DNA of 64,000 nt from contig CM022665.1 in NCBI GenBank assembly GCA_012295275.1, forward strand, positions 22,931,002 to 22,995,001, read 5' to 3'. This document shows, piece by piece, positions 35,801 through 47,579 of this stretch (positions are counted from its first letter, which is position 1; each line of letters opens with the position of its first letter). The notes under the pieces are model-generated. The model saw only the letters and a list, made by a program, of their open reading frames with translations. It made no database searches and was not told the origin of the DNA. The stretch comes from Chrysomallon squamiferum. Its lineage: Eukaryota > Mollusca > Gastropoda > Neomphalida > Peltospiridae. Both the position numbers and the translations under genes were made by a program.

Positions 35801-35834
<34 letters not shown>

Positions 35835-38627
35835 TACACACGCATACACACACGCACACATGTATCTCAGTTACTGAAGTGGAATAAATTATTGTAGTGT
35901 TATCTAGCGCCATTTTATTTCCTATGTTACTTTTATCTACTTTTAATTTGCTATCAAAGTTCTTAATTGACACAACGTGACTGTCATTATCAGAGTGGAA
36001 AAAACATAACTGTAGTGACTTACCTCGTAACATTCTCATTATTTAACAGTTCCTGCTACACACGGAGTAAACCATGAAACACGCACATATATAATCCTCT
36101 TCATTGCCCACACAAATCATCTTTCTTAAAACGTAATCGTGTTCTGTAGCAAAAGCGCTTGTTGTTCACACTTCTGGAACCAAATTTATTTTATTTCCAT
36201 GGAAACCTACGAACGCCAGAGATAGCAAAACACATTGGTTCTGATTTGTATTTAAAGACCATTTTCCCGTTGCTGTCAATCCAAGCCGATGCTCGTGTTT
36301 TCAAAAATCCTTTTTGAATGATCGGCTGGCTTAATGTACACAGATATCTTCAACATTTCATCTCCACTGTCATGCTTCAATGAACTGAAGGCGCTCTGGG
36401 TATTGTTTTCAACACGTGACGGCGCTTCCTGCTTGGCTAGGAGGAAAATAACTGAAGCAAAAGTCAGAACCAATTATCGAAAGTCATCTGGCCGTCACTG
36501 CTTTATTAGGGCAGTTCCAGAGTTGATCATAAGAGAGGCGGTAGATGATGAGGTGATGGTCACTGCCACGTAAAACCAATCAAGGAATCGATGTAAACAA
36601 TTTTTTATTTGTTTCCATTAATATCTGCAAAAGCCGATTTAACGTAGCATGAGCAACTATGTTCTTACCCTTGACCACATTAAGCTAACTCGTTTGGGAT
36701 AAACATCCAATATTTCTTGATTGAACTGTATGATTAGGAACCATTAAACAAACATTCATTTTCTTTACATACATATTATACCATTGCCAAGCAAAAGCCT
36801 TCATTCATACGGTATCTGGAATTATCTTTAACTAATGTATCAGATTATTACGCTTGGCAGAAGCTAGCTCCGAATGAGACCATTTTCTTTGGAAACCTTT
36901 AAAAGCACTTCCCCCCCCCCCCAGACATAACCAGTAAACACATCGCTGAAACATTCGCCTTTTCACTTTCGAACACTCGTCTTTCATTTGTGTCTTTGCT
37001 TTACAGTGAGGCGCAGAGGAAGGAAATATTTGGGAAATTTATTGGACACGTCCATGGTGTAGAAAGAAAAAGAAGAGAGAAGCACCTGGTGTATTCCCAT
37101 GAACAATATCCTATTGCAGGAGGCTGAAAACTGCAAATTTATTTCTTCCTTTCTTCACGTCCGTTTAACATTACTTTTTTTTTCTTTCGACTTTCTATCT
37201 GCTAACGGGAAGTGCCTCTGAATTCCTGGTCTCTCGAGTGACAGAAAATCATAAACCATTAGACAGTGATTTAAAGAAACTGAGTTTTTCTGACAACGTT
37301 GACGTTAGTGTGTAATATGCTGAAGTTGTCTTTCCTGTACATTAATTTATTTGAATGTATAATTTTACATATGAATGTGTGAATGTACATACATAATGTA
37401 TTATTTATGTATTTGTATGTGCATGTATGTGTGAATTTGTATATGTACGTAAGCATCTACGCATATATATTGAAGCACGTATATATTTATATATATATTT
37501 ATGTTGCGTGCGTGTTTTTTTGTCCAGAAAGTTAAAATCATTTCGAATTATCAGTGGAACTAATTAGAAAGTATACTTTTAAAAGCTATCCGATAGTGTA
37601 AAATAACAAATAAACAAACCAAAGTTACGAATAAAATTATTAAGGTAAATATCGAAGATAAACAATAAATTAAGCAATTTCACTAATTTCTTAATCTCTG
37701 CTACTTTATCTTTAACTGTACAACCAGCACAACAAGACAGCAGCTCTAAACCAACAACAGTTAAAAACTTACGTCCACGACAATCTTTATTTCTATTAAC
37801 TTGGCTAGTTAAAAAGAAACGTATGTTCTCGAACCATTAGTAACATAAACTGAAAAGCTTCTAATACCGCTACAAACAATAATCAGCACTAAAGACGGCA
37901 ATTACAAACTCAAGAGATAAAATCACCAGACTCATTTCGGGTACGGCCAGGATTTGAGAACGCTTTAGAAGTAATCTTAAATGTTGATTTGAACTTTAAC
38001 TTCTTAGGTTCACAGATGACCACGCATCCAGCTATGCCGTTAAATGCGTAAACCTGTTATCAAGTATTGAAGTCTCTCTTCTCTCGCCTTTCACCTCCGC
38101 AGTCTTTGCATCTTTTGAACTCGCAGTCGTGGGCACTGCATCCCCTTGAAGTCCGTAATTGCATTATCGACATGCAAGCCAAGCTAATCAAGCTTGAGAT
38201 TCTGGAGCAAAGAGGTCTGCGACCGGACATGTTTTAATTTTTAAAATATTTCACTGGAGTAAACTTACTAATGAGAAGTTCTTGAACGAAAATTAGATTT
38301 ATTATTTTTATATATTTCTTTCACTTTTCTTTTATTATTACATTAAACAATGTTGCATATTACAGTGGAAAAAATAAATAATAATTAAGAAAAAAAGAGG
38401 ATAAAAACAAAACAAAACCGTAATCATCTATAAGGCATAACTGTGGATGGATACCATAATAGAAATGAAGCAACAAACATATAAATGTGTAGTACATTCT
38501 TATTAATGTATATCGATTCTTTCAAAAATATTAATTGTTCAATGTTAATTGTTCAATGTTTTAAGATTAATTTTAATATTGCTGCTTGTTAATCAATTAT
38601 TTAATTTGATACTGTATATACATACTA

Positions 38628-38675
38628 CTACTGCTACTACCATTACTACTGTTACTACTGTTATTACTACTACTT

Positions 38676-38732
<57 letters not shown>

Positions 38733-38733
38733 T
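38628..38733. repeat. (ACT)n microsatellite
   Basis: ACT/TAC units, pure from about 38677. Both strands are open over it (Thr, Val or Ser runs), which is a repeat artefact. Confidence 0.9.
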
Positions 38734-39878
38734 TTTTATTAGTAGTAGTATTACTGCCACCATCATCGTCATTGCTGTTGTTATTCTTACTACTATTACT
38801 ATTAAACAAACCCACATATATTATTTGTATATTCATGACATGATTTTGATTTGATAACCTTATTCGCATAACCTTTCACTGTTCCATAAACTATTTCGTT
38901 CTTGTACCGAGAAACCCTCAGTCTATGTTAACAGATAAACCTATACACTTTTAGATTAACAATATTTGCTTCTCTATATTTCACGCAGAGCCCTTTGTAG
39001 GGGTTCACAGAACCTTAGCGCTCCATGAAAACCTAGCTGAGATTGATTATACGTTAATACAGGCATATATTTTCTTTCTTTTTTAGTACATCTGTGTTTC
39101 TATCGCCTTTACTATTTTTAAGTATCTGTTGATAAAATACTGTACTTGTGATTTTTTTCGGCTTTGCTCTTGAATTTTAAAATAAAATAATTTTATTATT
39201 ACATTGTTTTTTCCATTATTTTTTCTTTTTTTCTGGAATATGGAAACGCAAAATTTCAATTTTATTAAGCATTCTCTGTTTGAAATAACAACAACAAGCA
39301 AAACAATAACATCAGTATTAACAACAACAAAAAAAGCCACAGCAACAGAAAAACAACAACAACGATGACGACGACAAAACAATCAAAACAACAACAATAA
39401 CAATAATAATAATAATAATAATAACAATAATAATAATAACAATAATAATAATAACAACAGTAATAACAATAATAATAATGATAATAACAATAATAACAAT
39501 AATAATAATAATACAGTTTTCTAGACTCTAATGGACACGTCTTCCTCTTGTCTGGGATTATCTTCGTTAGCGAATAACCTCTTGGTACTTCTGCTGAGAA
39601 CGAACTTTTCACCAGTGCTGTCGAAGGTCGGTTCTCGACCACTAACTGAACTATTTTAGAAGGTCACCTTCTTTAGGTCACAAGAACAACTCATCGATAT
39701 CTTAGCTCAGTGCTAATCTTGAGTGTTTAGTTAATTTCCATAACCACGTCGTAGAATTCTATTTTTATAATTAATTTGTTTTTTTGTTCACAGCATTTGA
39801 CCGATATTAGTTACTTTTTCTTTGTCTCTTTCGCTCTCATTCTTTCTGTATGTTTGTCTTTCTGTCTCTGTCTCTTTG

Positions 39879-39881
<3 letters not shown>

Positions 39882-39960
<79 letters not shown>
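39882..39960. repeat. (GT)n microsatellite
   Basis: About 78 nt of uninterrupted GT, 500 nt upstream of gene P1. Confidence 0.95.
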
Positions 39961-39964
<4 letters not shown>

Positions 39965-40114
39965 GTGTTTTTCCATATGTTTCCCAAAGAGATTCTAAAA
40001 TTCCATGAAATATTAAGGCATGTAAATTAATAGTATACTAAATCAGCAATATTAGGTAATTTCTTTTATTAAGATCTTCATTTTTGTATCATTTTAACTT
40101 TTTATTACAAACAT

Positions 40115-40161
<47 letters not shown>

Positions 40162-40408
40162 TTTTTTTTTTTTTTTTTTTTATTTTATTGTATTGTATTT
40201 TTTAACGGTAAAAAAAAATGTAAAAATTATTATCCTACAAAAGTTCTGTTTTAATAAACTATAATTAGATTAAATTACTGAAATTATTAAAACGTATAGT
40301 GACATATATAATATTAAATAGGTTAATATAATTAAGGATGGGTATTATTTGTTTGCGTATATGAATGATTAACATAAACAGCTGCTTCTTGACACAGTGA
40401 TCTCACCC

Positions 40409-40415
40409 TATATAT
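40409..40415 (+). promoter_or_regulatory. TATA box of gene P1
   Basis: TATATAT begins 43 nt before the P1 start codon at 40452. Gene P2 has a TATA motif at exactly the same distance, which supports both as core promoters. Confidence 0.6.
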
Positions 40416-41162
40416 TCAGTCTGACTTTGAATTCGACACACGCTGAACTGAATGGAAAGAATGCAGATAGTTTTGCTTTTACTGATTATCGGGCCACTGT
40501 CGGTAAGTTTTGGACAAAGACTGAAAATAATACATATATATATTGAAAGTCTCTGTGACACTCTTATCGTCAAGGTTTTTGAGTTTTGCTTTTACGTACA
40601 TTAAGTATGCTGAGTTTTATTTTGGCTGGAGAATTTTTGAAAACGACATATTCTGTGGTGCACATTTTAAAAACATTCTCGAAGACCCACTGAACAGAAC
40701 TTGTCGTATAATGAAAGGTAAAATGTGCCAGCGCCTGATTTTGACAGAACTTTCAAGTGAAGTTACACACTGTTATCAGCAAAGAGTTTCTCTAACCATT
40801 CTCTGAAGAAATGATGCTAAAACATTAACACTCGTTTCAGTTAATATAGATATATATTTTATAATCAAATGATTTTAATTGATTTAAACTTGCATTTAAT
40901 TCCATTCTTCTTATCATAAAAAGCCGTATCCCATTTTTTAATTTTTTTTTTTATATATATATTTTTTTAAATCATATTCTGTAAATAAATATTAAAAATT
41001 TCAAAATTTTACCGAATAAGTGATCTAAGTCAGCCAACAAAGTTACTAAACTAAGGACATAAGAATAAACAGCTGATTTTAAGATGAGGTAAATAAGACT
41101 GCGGTGAAAAACAAAAAGAAAAACGAAAAGAAAAAATGGTCGGATAATGTGGTAATAAAATC

Positions 41163-41226
41163 ATTATTTATTTATTTATTTATTATTATTATTATTATTT
41201 ATTTATTATTATTATTGTTGTTGTTA

Positions 41227-41267
<41 letters not shown>

Positions 41268-41270
41268 TTG
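41163..41270. repeat. (TTTA)/(TTA)n repeat in P1 intron 1
   Basis: TTTA, TTA and TTG units. P2 has a TTTA repeat in its corresponding intron at about 45275-45310. Confidence 0.9.
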
Positions 41271-41814
41271 CTACGCTCCTACACTAAGTAAACTGTATTT
41301 CAAGACATACCTGCAGTCAATGATTTACGTCATTTGATTTGTTATTTTGTGTGTTTATACGTCTTTCTATTGAAGGTTGTGTGCCTGTACTGGGACAGTA
41401 CAGAAGGTACGACGTGCAAATCTCAGAGAGACTGTGAGAATCACCAGTGCTGTGTAAACGAGAAACCAGGAGCAGACACAGGACTGTGTGTGAACAGGAA
41501 AAGAACTGGAGCAAGTATGTTACAGTATTTCATTAAGAGAAAGAATCCGAGTACAGCCCTACCTCTCTTATTGCTGAATTCTGTATTTTCTTGGCAATAT
41601 TTAAAATAAATAAATAAATAAATAAATAAAAACCTAAAAAATAATAAAATAAAATAAGCAAACGCCATTCCAGTCCATATATTTTTCTTCAGAGTATAAG
41701 AGGGAAAACCAAAATACAAAAATTTCTTAACCTTTAAAAACCAAAACTGCCAGAACTAACATTCACTAACACATAAATTAACTAAAACATAAATAACTTA
41801 TTATTATTAATGTT

Positions 41815-41815
<1 letters not shown>

Positions 41816-41858
<43 letters not shown>

Positions 41859-41936
41859 GCTACGGCTATTACTATTACTACTACTAGTACTGCTGCTACT
41901 ACTACTGCTACTGCTACTACTACTACTACTACTATT
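41816..41936. repeat. (ACT)n repeat in P1 intron 2
   Basis: ACT units with occasional GCT. P2 intron 2 has ACT repeats at 46300-46340 and 46730-46860. Confidence 0.9.
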
Positions 41937-42914
41937 TAAATATTTAACAGTTTTGTTCTCTTGTGATTGGGGGTGGGGAAAAGATGTTATTATAAGGGAA
42001 AGTCAATGATTACAATTTATACTATTAAAACTGTTGTTTATTAAACACTTCAAACGAAAAATACAATGTGGATACATTGTGTCTTCCTCCACGTGTTATT
42101 ATTCTCAGCTACACAATCCATTTTGATATTCTAACGATTCACGTTCTTTAGCACATTTAAACATCTTTAAACATTTTATTCGTCTTCTCTTTTCATCCTA
42201 TTACTGTAAGGACATTAACGTCTGATGATAATGCGGTAATGTCTGGAGGGGAGAATTTTATTTCCAGAAAATGTTTTATAATTGATTTATTCCACAGACG
42301 CGTTTATTTAGACTTCTGTTAAAGTAAACAGAGTAATGTCCCTTTCATGTAAATCGAAAACTGTTCCACAGTTGTGATGAAATTGGGGGTGGGGGGGGGA
42401 CGAAAAAAAAAGAGAAAGGAAAACGAATTTAAAAGAATTCAGAGAAAGAAATATGTTTATTCATCCCAGTGTTTCTCTTTTTGTACATGCTTGTGTATGC
42501 ATTATGCATGTGTGTGCGCTCGCGCGGTATGTGTATTCATGTGTTTGCAGAGTGGCAGACAAAATACACATGGACTGACACTAAAAGAGAAACAGATGCA
42601 CTGATGGATGAACGGATATATATATGATTTAGAGAAACTACAAACCAAAATGCTCTTTTTCTTTTTCTATTATATTTTCTATAATAAACTAAATCTGCAA
42701 CGTACAGCTAAATTCAGTATGGAAATTACAAACCATTCTGTTTACTCTGTAGCTTGTCACAATCCAAACACACAGGATTCCACCACGTGTCTTGTCCAGG
42801 GCCAGAAGCTATCGTCCACCCAGACCTTTGTCCGTGCAGCTGTGGAGAATTCTGTGCCATAGGATTTAACGCCCAACCCGACGGTCACGGAGGATATTAT
42901 GGTAACACTCAGAT

Positions 42915-43126
42915 TCTTTTTTTTTTATTACTACTACTATTGCTACAACTACTACTGCTACTACTACTATTACTACTACTACTACTACCACCATTACTAC
43001 TACTACAACTGCTACTGCTACTACTACTACTACTATTACTACTACTACTACAACTACTACTGCTACTATTACTACTACTATTACTACTACTTCTACTACT
43101 ATTAGTGCTATTATTATTATTACTGC

Positions 43127-43177
<51 letters not shown>

Positions 43178-43180
43178 GTT
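42915..43180. repeat. ACT then TTA trinucleotide repeat in P1 intron 3
   Basis: About 265 nt of ACT/GCT units grading into (TTA)n directly after the exon 3 donor. The long Leu/Tyr-rich frame continuing from exon 3 into this intron is read-through of the repeat. Confidence 0.9.
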
Positions 43181-44100
43181 CTATTTCTTATAGAAACGTG
43201 GAAATCCCGTACGGATTTTGACAACAATTTAGTTTTATTATGATAACATAAATTTTACATTTACTTACTTGCGTAGATAGTTCTTATTTACACACAACGG
43301 TAAAAGTTGCCAGTTAATCCTAAAAAAGATTTACATTCACCGTTATCATCATTATCATATCATCATCATCATCGTCAGTGTCCTAGTTGCTGATGTTATT
43401 ATTTTATAATCTTTCTTGTTTTTGAAGAATACTGTTTTCAGACTATTCAGAATACTGTCAATATTACAGTATTAACATTTCTGATATCTAAACAGTTTTC
43501 TGATTTAATAAGAATAACATAACACAGTGTTTTATCATAAGTGGACGTTAAAAATACAAGATTTTAGCTGTACGTATATATATATATATATATATAACCC
43601 TCTTTAAAAGGTCAGAATTCTACTCTGTTTTACTGACTGATTAACTTCTGAAATAATAACTTACCACTTAATATTTAACCTCAAAACAATAGTTCATTGA
43701 TTAAATAAATATTTTTTTTTGGCTGAGGCAAACGATCAGAAAAGCTTTTATCAGTACAAACTATTAGGAAATGCCAGCGGGTTTCTCCTTTGAGACAACC
43801 TGTATTTCGATAGGAAGATTAAATCCGTTTGGTGAAAATCTGATGAAAGATTATCATTGTGTAAGATATTTTTTAATGCCAGCGGGTTTCGTCTTGACGA
43901 CAGGAATTTGCAAAATTCAGAGATCTGATATTTAACAGCAGCAGTTTGACGTAAGCGGTTTTAAAGCAGACATTCGTTTTATTGGGCTTTTTTTTTTATT
44001 TGGTTGTCAAATAAAATTTTCTCTTACACTGTAAACTTTTATTTAAGTATACAGTTTTGTTTTCTTATATTTTCAGGAACCTGTACATTCGGTTAAGCAA

Positions 44101-44140
<40 letters not shown>

Positions 44141-44174
44141 GTTTTTCTGCAGAAGAACTGTTATCTGGTTTATA

Positions 44175-44180
44175 AATAAA
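44175..44180 (+). terminator. Polyadenylation signal of P1 (AATAAA)
   Basis: AATAAA lies 79 nt past the P1 stop codon. A 29-nt poly-A run at 44109-44137 lies between stop and signal. Confidence 0.5.
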
Positions 44181-44822
44181 TATTTATTCGAAACACATCA
44201 TTTTGTTTGATTTTGGTATCGTATTCCACTCTGTTTTCCAAAAATAGTATTTAATTTGTTAACGATTCGGTTCTGTAGAAAAGAAAACTACTAAAACACG
44301 TTGACTAAATTAATCCTTTTCCTCTGTGTGTCTATCCCACTCTCATTACAAAAAAACATTCTCTGTCTACCTGTTTTTATATCTTTTTCTTTCTCAGCCT
44401 TTCTGTTTGTCACTCGCTCTGTCAAGCTTCATTTCAAGATCTCTTTGTTTTATCTCCTGTAAACTTTTAATCACTTGAGTCTTCCGTTAGGCGAAATAAC
44501 CACGCTACAGTTAGTTATCAGTTACAGATACATATAATTCATATTTCGAGAATATTAAAAATCGGTAATAATTTATGAGAGAATGAGTTAAAATGTTGAA
44601 GTAATTGTTAGCTTATGAGAGAGAAACCTCTGATTCAAGTAAATACAATTACATAAAAAAAAAAAAATGTTATTAAAATGTGTTAGATTAGTAAGACTAC
44701 TGGACAATTATCATATACTAAATTTTATCTAAATATCTTACATATATAACCATAGGAAAACAGAATAAATAATGTCAGTGTTCCTTAAGGATAGGCTAGG
44801 AATACATACATAAGTATTTGAG

Positions 44823-44859
<37 letters not shown>

Positions 44860-45145
44860 GTATTATTGTTATTATTATTATTGTTGTTGTTGTTGTCACT
44901 GTTTTCGTTATTGTTGATTATAATGATATGATGATGATGATTTTATTGTTGCTGGGTCAGTATTATTTGTTCATTCAGTAACTGATTCATTCTTTCTTCC
45001 GATAGGAAACATTTTTTTTTTTATTATTTATTTTAAAATGTCCTGTGACATGTGAATGTTGGTTAACGTTATTATGAATGGGTTTTACGCTGCGCGTACG
45101 TACGATGAAACGCCACTGACGTAAACTGCTCAACACGGATGTCGT
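44181..45145. other. P1-P2 intergenic spacer
   Basis: About 1 kb with a (TTA)n/(TTG)n tract at 44824-44895. TGACGTAA, a CRE/ATF-like motif, lies at about 45117-45124, roughly 25 nt upstream of the P2 TATA box, so it may belong to the P2 promoter. No gene is seen. Confidence 0.5.
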
Positions 45146-45151
45146 TATATA
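45146..45151 (+). promoter_or_regulatory. TATA box of gene P2
   Basis: TATATA begins 43 nt before the start codon at 45189, the same spacing as in P1. A CRE-like TGACGTAA lies about 25 nt upstream of it. Confidence 0.6.
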
Positions 45152-45188
45152 CTCGTTTTATCATTAGTTCGGTCACAATTTGTCAAAC

Positions 45189-45274
45189 ATGGGGAGAAAG
45201 CTGATTTTATTTTTGTTTCTCATTATTGGACCATTGCCGGTGAGTTTTAATACTAATTTGAAATTACATCAGTG

Positions 45275-45305
<31 letters not shown>

Positions 45306-45605
45306 TTATTATTTTTTTTTTTTTTTTCTTTTTTAATCCTTCTATTATATGGTGTTGTGTGTTTTCCATTGACAGTTTTGTTTATTTCAAAACACTAATC
45401 TCTAATTATTTAAAAAAAAAATCATAATATTATAAAACAAATACTACTACTACTACTATTAAATAGTAAAAGTAAATGAAATAAAATGAAATAAATAAAT
45501 AAATAAATATAAACAAGCAAACAAACAAACAGAAAAAGCAAAACAACAAAATAGTGGAAATTAAGTAAAGCCGACATTTTCCTTTTCTGTTAAGATGTCA
45601 TTTCT

Positions 45606-45658
<53 letters not shown>

Positions 45659-46306
45659 TAACAATAATAATGACAATAAAACTAAATAAATAAATAACAA
45701 AATATAAAAATAAAAATCTCAGCGATCGATGATTGGACAAGTTTACAATAAACCGATCTTTCAGATTTAAAAAAATAATAATAACAATAATAGAACAAAA
45801 TAACTTGAAATAAAATAAAATAAAATAAAATAAAATAAAACGGCTTCCATAAATTTTCACGAACATATTATTAACTGTCACCATTTATTATCACATATAA
45901 TAATGTTATATCTTTCGAAAGTCATCTTTCGGAAATATGCAATATGCATTTGGGTCATTAATTCTGATGATAACGTCATATATATTTCATTTTTTTTTGT
46001 TGTTGTTTTTGTAACTAAAACATTTTTCTTTTAAATTTACAGGTTCTCTCGTTTTTCTGGTTTAGATCAGCAGGTAAAACATGCAGATCTCAAAGTGACT
46101 GCCTGAGGCACCAGTGTTGTGTTAACAGAAATACACGTGCACGAAGAGGAACATGCATGAACAGAAAAACAACTGGAGAATGTATGTCATATTCTTGACA
46201 GTCTTATGTAACTTCAAGTATTGACTGTTTACAATAATAAAATATAGGTGTACTGATTAAGCAATAAGTAATGGACGTAAATCCATCAAAATGATGATAT
46301 TCCTAG

Positions 46307-46338
<32 letters not shown>

Positions 46339-46817
46339 ATACTACTAATAATAATAATACAAAAATAATAATAATAGCAACAACAACAAACAAATTAGTC
46401 AGGGATAAATAATGAAATAGACAGGGATGAAAAAAATATATATCAGTAACAAACTTTTGAGAAAATAATCAGTTTTGAAGTTCATAAAATCCAAATATGA
46501 ACTTTATGGCTTTAATTTTAAAACTTAAACAGATTCAAAGATTATTTTTTAATACAAGCAATGTGAAAAAAAAAACACTATTAATGTTGACAGAGTAATG
46601 TCCCTTGACCTTTTCCGTGATGATTGAAAATACTATACAAAATCCACTATAATCAATGCCACAACTATGTCTGCATCTGCTACTATTATTACTATTTTAC
46701 TATTACTATTACTAATACTACCACTACTATCACTACTATTACTACTACTACTACTACTACTACTACAATAACCACTATTGCTATTCATACTGTTATTACT
46801 GCTGCTAATATCAGTAT

Positions 46818-46852
<35 letters not shown>

Positions 46853-47252
46853 ATAATAATAATAATAGCAAGAGCAACAATAATAACAAATCAAGATATA
46901 TTTTAAAGTTAAATAATTATTTAAAAATAATTTCATTTACCCTGTAGATTGTCATAATCCTAGACGTACTGGAGCCCATCATGTCTGGTGTCCCGGACCA
47001 CCCGGTATCATCCACCCAGATCTCTGTCCGTGTACCTGCGGCGAATTCTGTGCAATAGGATTCAATCCTAGGCGAGACAGACACGGAGGATATTATGGTT
47101 AGCTAAGACTAATTCAGCCATTTGCATATTCAGAAATAGTTACTCAACATTTGTAATTTATTGTTTGTGTCTAGAACAGTACAATTTTTAAAACTGACAT
47201 TGGTTACGTATATATCTGTCTGGAAACTCCAGTGAAACATATACATACATAT

Positions 47253-47296
<44 letters not shown>

Positions 47297-47507
47297 CATT
47301 GTTTTTGAAATTGATATTTAACTGTTTCATTGAAATATATAACTGTTTTAAAATATATTTCTATTTAACGGAAATGTGAACGCATGAACATATGCGTATA
47401 TATGAGTGTATCTAATTATCATTTGTTTTATATTTACAATGCTTTCTTTTCTATTTCAAACATTAACCTTTTAAATTTGACTTCCAGGTACATGTACGTT
47501 TGGTTAA
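45189..47507 (+). CDS. P2: secreted 12-cysteine prokineticin/astakine-like protein, 119 aa
   Basis: Four exons, 45189-45239, 46043-46181, 46948-47097 and 47488-47507, total 360 nt, with phases 0, 1, 1 all matching. Exon 1 is a 17-residue signal peptide (MGRKLILFLFLIIGPLP). The mature protein has 12 cysteines: C-x5-C-x4-CC-x11-C-x9-C-x12-C-x11-C-P-C-x-C-x3-C-x17-C, ending CTFG. The first five, the CPC and the terminal cysteine match the prokineticin/astakine colipase-fold pattern. Two cysteines (WCPGP and the C after CPC) are extra and probably form an additional disulfide. The AVIT N-terminus of vertebrate prokineticins is absent, as in astakines. The mature region is Arg-rich. The family includes secreted cytokines and some venom peptides; which role applies here is not shown. 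P1 lies upstream in the same orientation and P3 downstream. It is the cleanest intact single-domain member. Confidence 0.82.
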
Positions 47508-47554
47508 GAAGCAAGAAGATTACTTTTGTACATAAAAATTATTATTTGGTTCCA

Positions 47555-47560
47555 AATAAA
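47555..47560 (+). terminator. Polyadenylation signal of P2 (AATAAA)
   Basis: AATAAA lies 48 nt past the P2 stop, giving a very short 3'UTR like P1 and P5. Confidence 0.6.
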
Positions 47561-47579
47561 TCTATTTTTTTAAATTTTC

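Larger units (their letters stand above)
32546..40380. other. Intergenic, repeat-dense, no gene recognised
   Basis: Contains (AAT)n 32886-32935, (TA)n 33822-33852, (GA)n 35685-35762 with (TA)n and CA repeats to 35860, a 12-nt C run at 36911-36922, (ACT)n 38628-38733, AAT/AAC repeats 39386-39512, (GT)n 39882-39960, and (TTTA)n plus poly-T 40108-40182. A 55-codon minus-strand frame at 34157-34324 starts with a signal-peptide-like stretch but has no other support. Confidence 0.5.
40452..44096 (+). pseudogene. P1: secreted 12-Cys prokineticin/astakine-like gene with one frameshift
   Basis: Exons are 40452-40502 (signal peptide, 17 codons), 41376-41514, 42753-42901 and 44077-44096, with good GT-AG sites and the same phases as P2. 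Exon 2 carries the C-x5-C-x4-CC-x11-C start of a prokineticin-like domain. Exon 3 codes the CHNP, CPGP and CPC-x-C motifs but is 149 nt against 150 nt in P2 and P5. One base is missing just after the CHNP codons (about 42769-42773). The normal frame then ends at 42860-42862, losing the C-terminal half of the cysteines, while the shifted frame stays open through the expected cysteines to the splice site. The stop lies about 40 nt before the last junction, so nonsense-mediated decay may not act. All else is intact: TATA, signal peptide, last exon ending CTFG-stop, AATAAA. It is therefore a recent pseudogene, a polymorphic null allele or an assembly indel. Function, if any: secreted cytokine-like factor (inferred). 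Confidence 0.7.

Noticed and set aside
36276-36473. 65-codon minus-strand frame with a hydrophobic start
   Set aside because: The apparent start codon is TTG; the hydrophobic stretch alone is not evidence of a secreted protein.
39700-39730. tRNA A-box-like TTAGCTCAGTG, with similar matches near 4180 and 32740
   Set aside because: No acceptor stem, anticodon stem or B box follows; chance matches are expected at this length.
42754-43221. 155-codon frame joining P1 exon 3 to a poly-Leu run
   Set aside because: The real exon ends at a conserved donor at 42901; the rest is the intronic ACT/TTA repeat.
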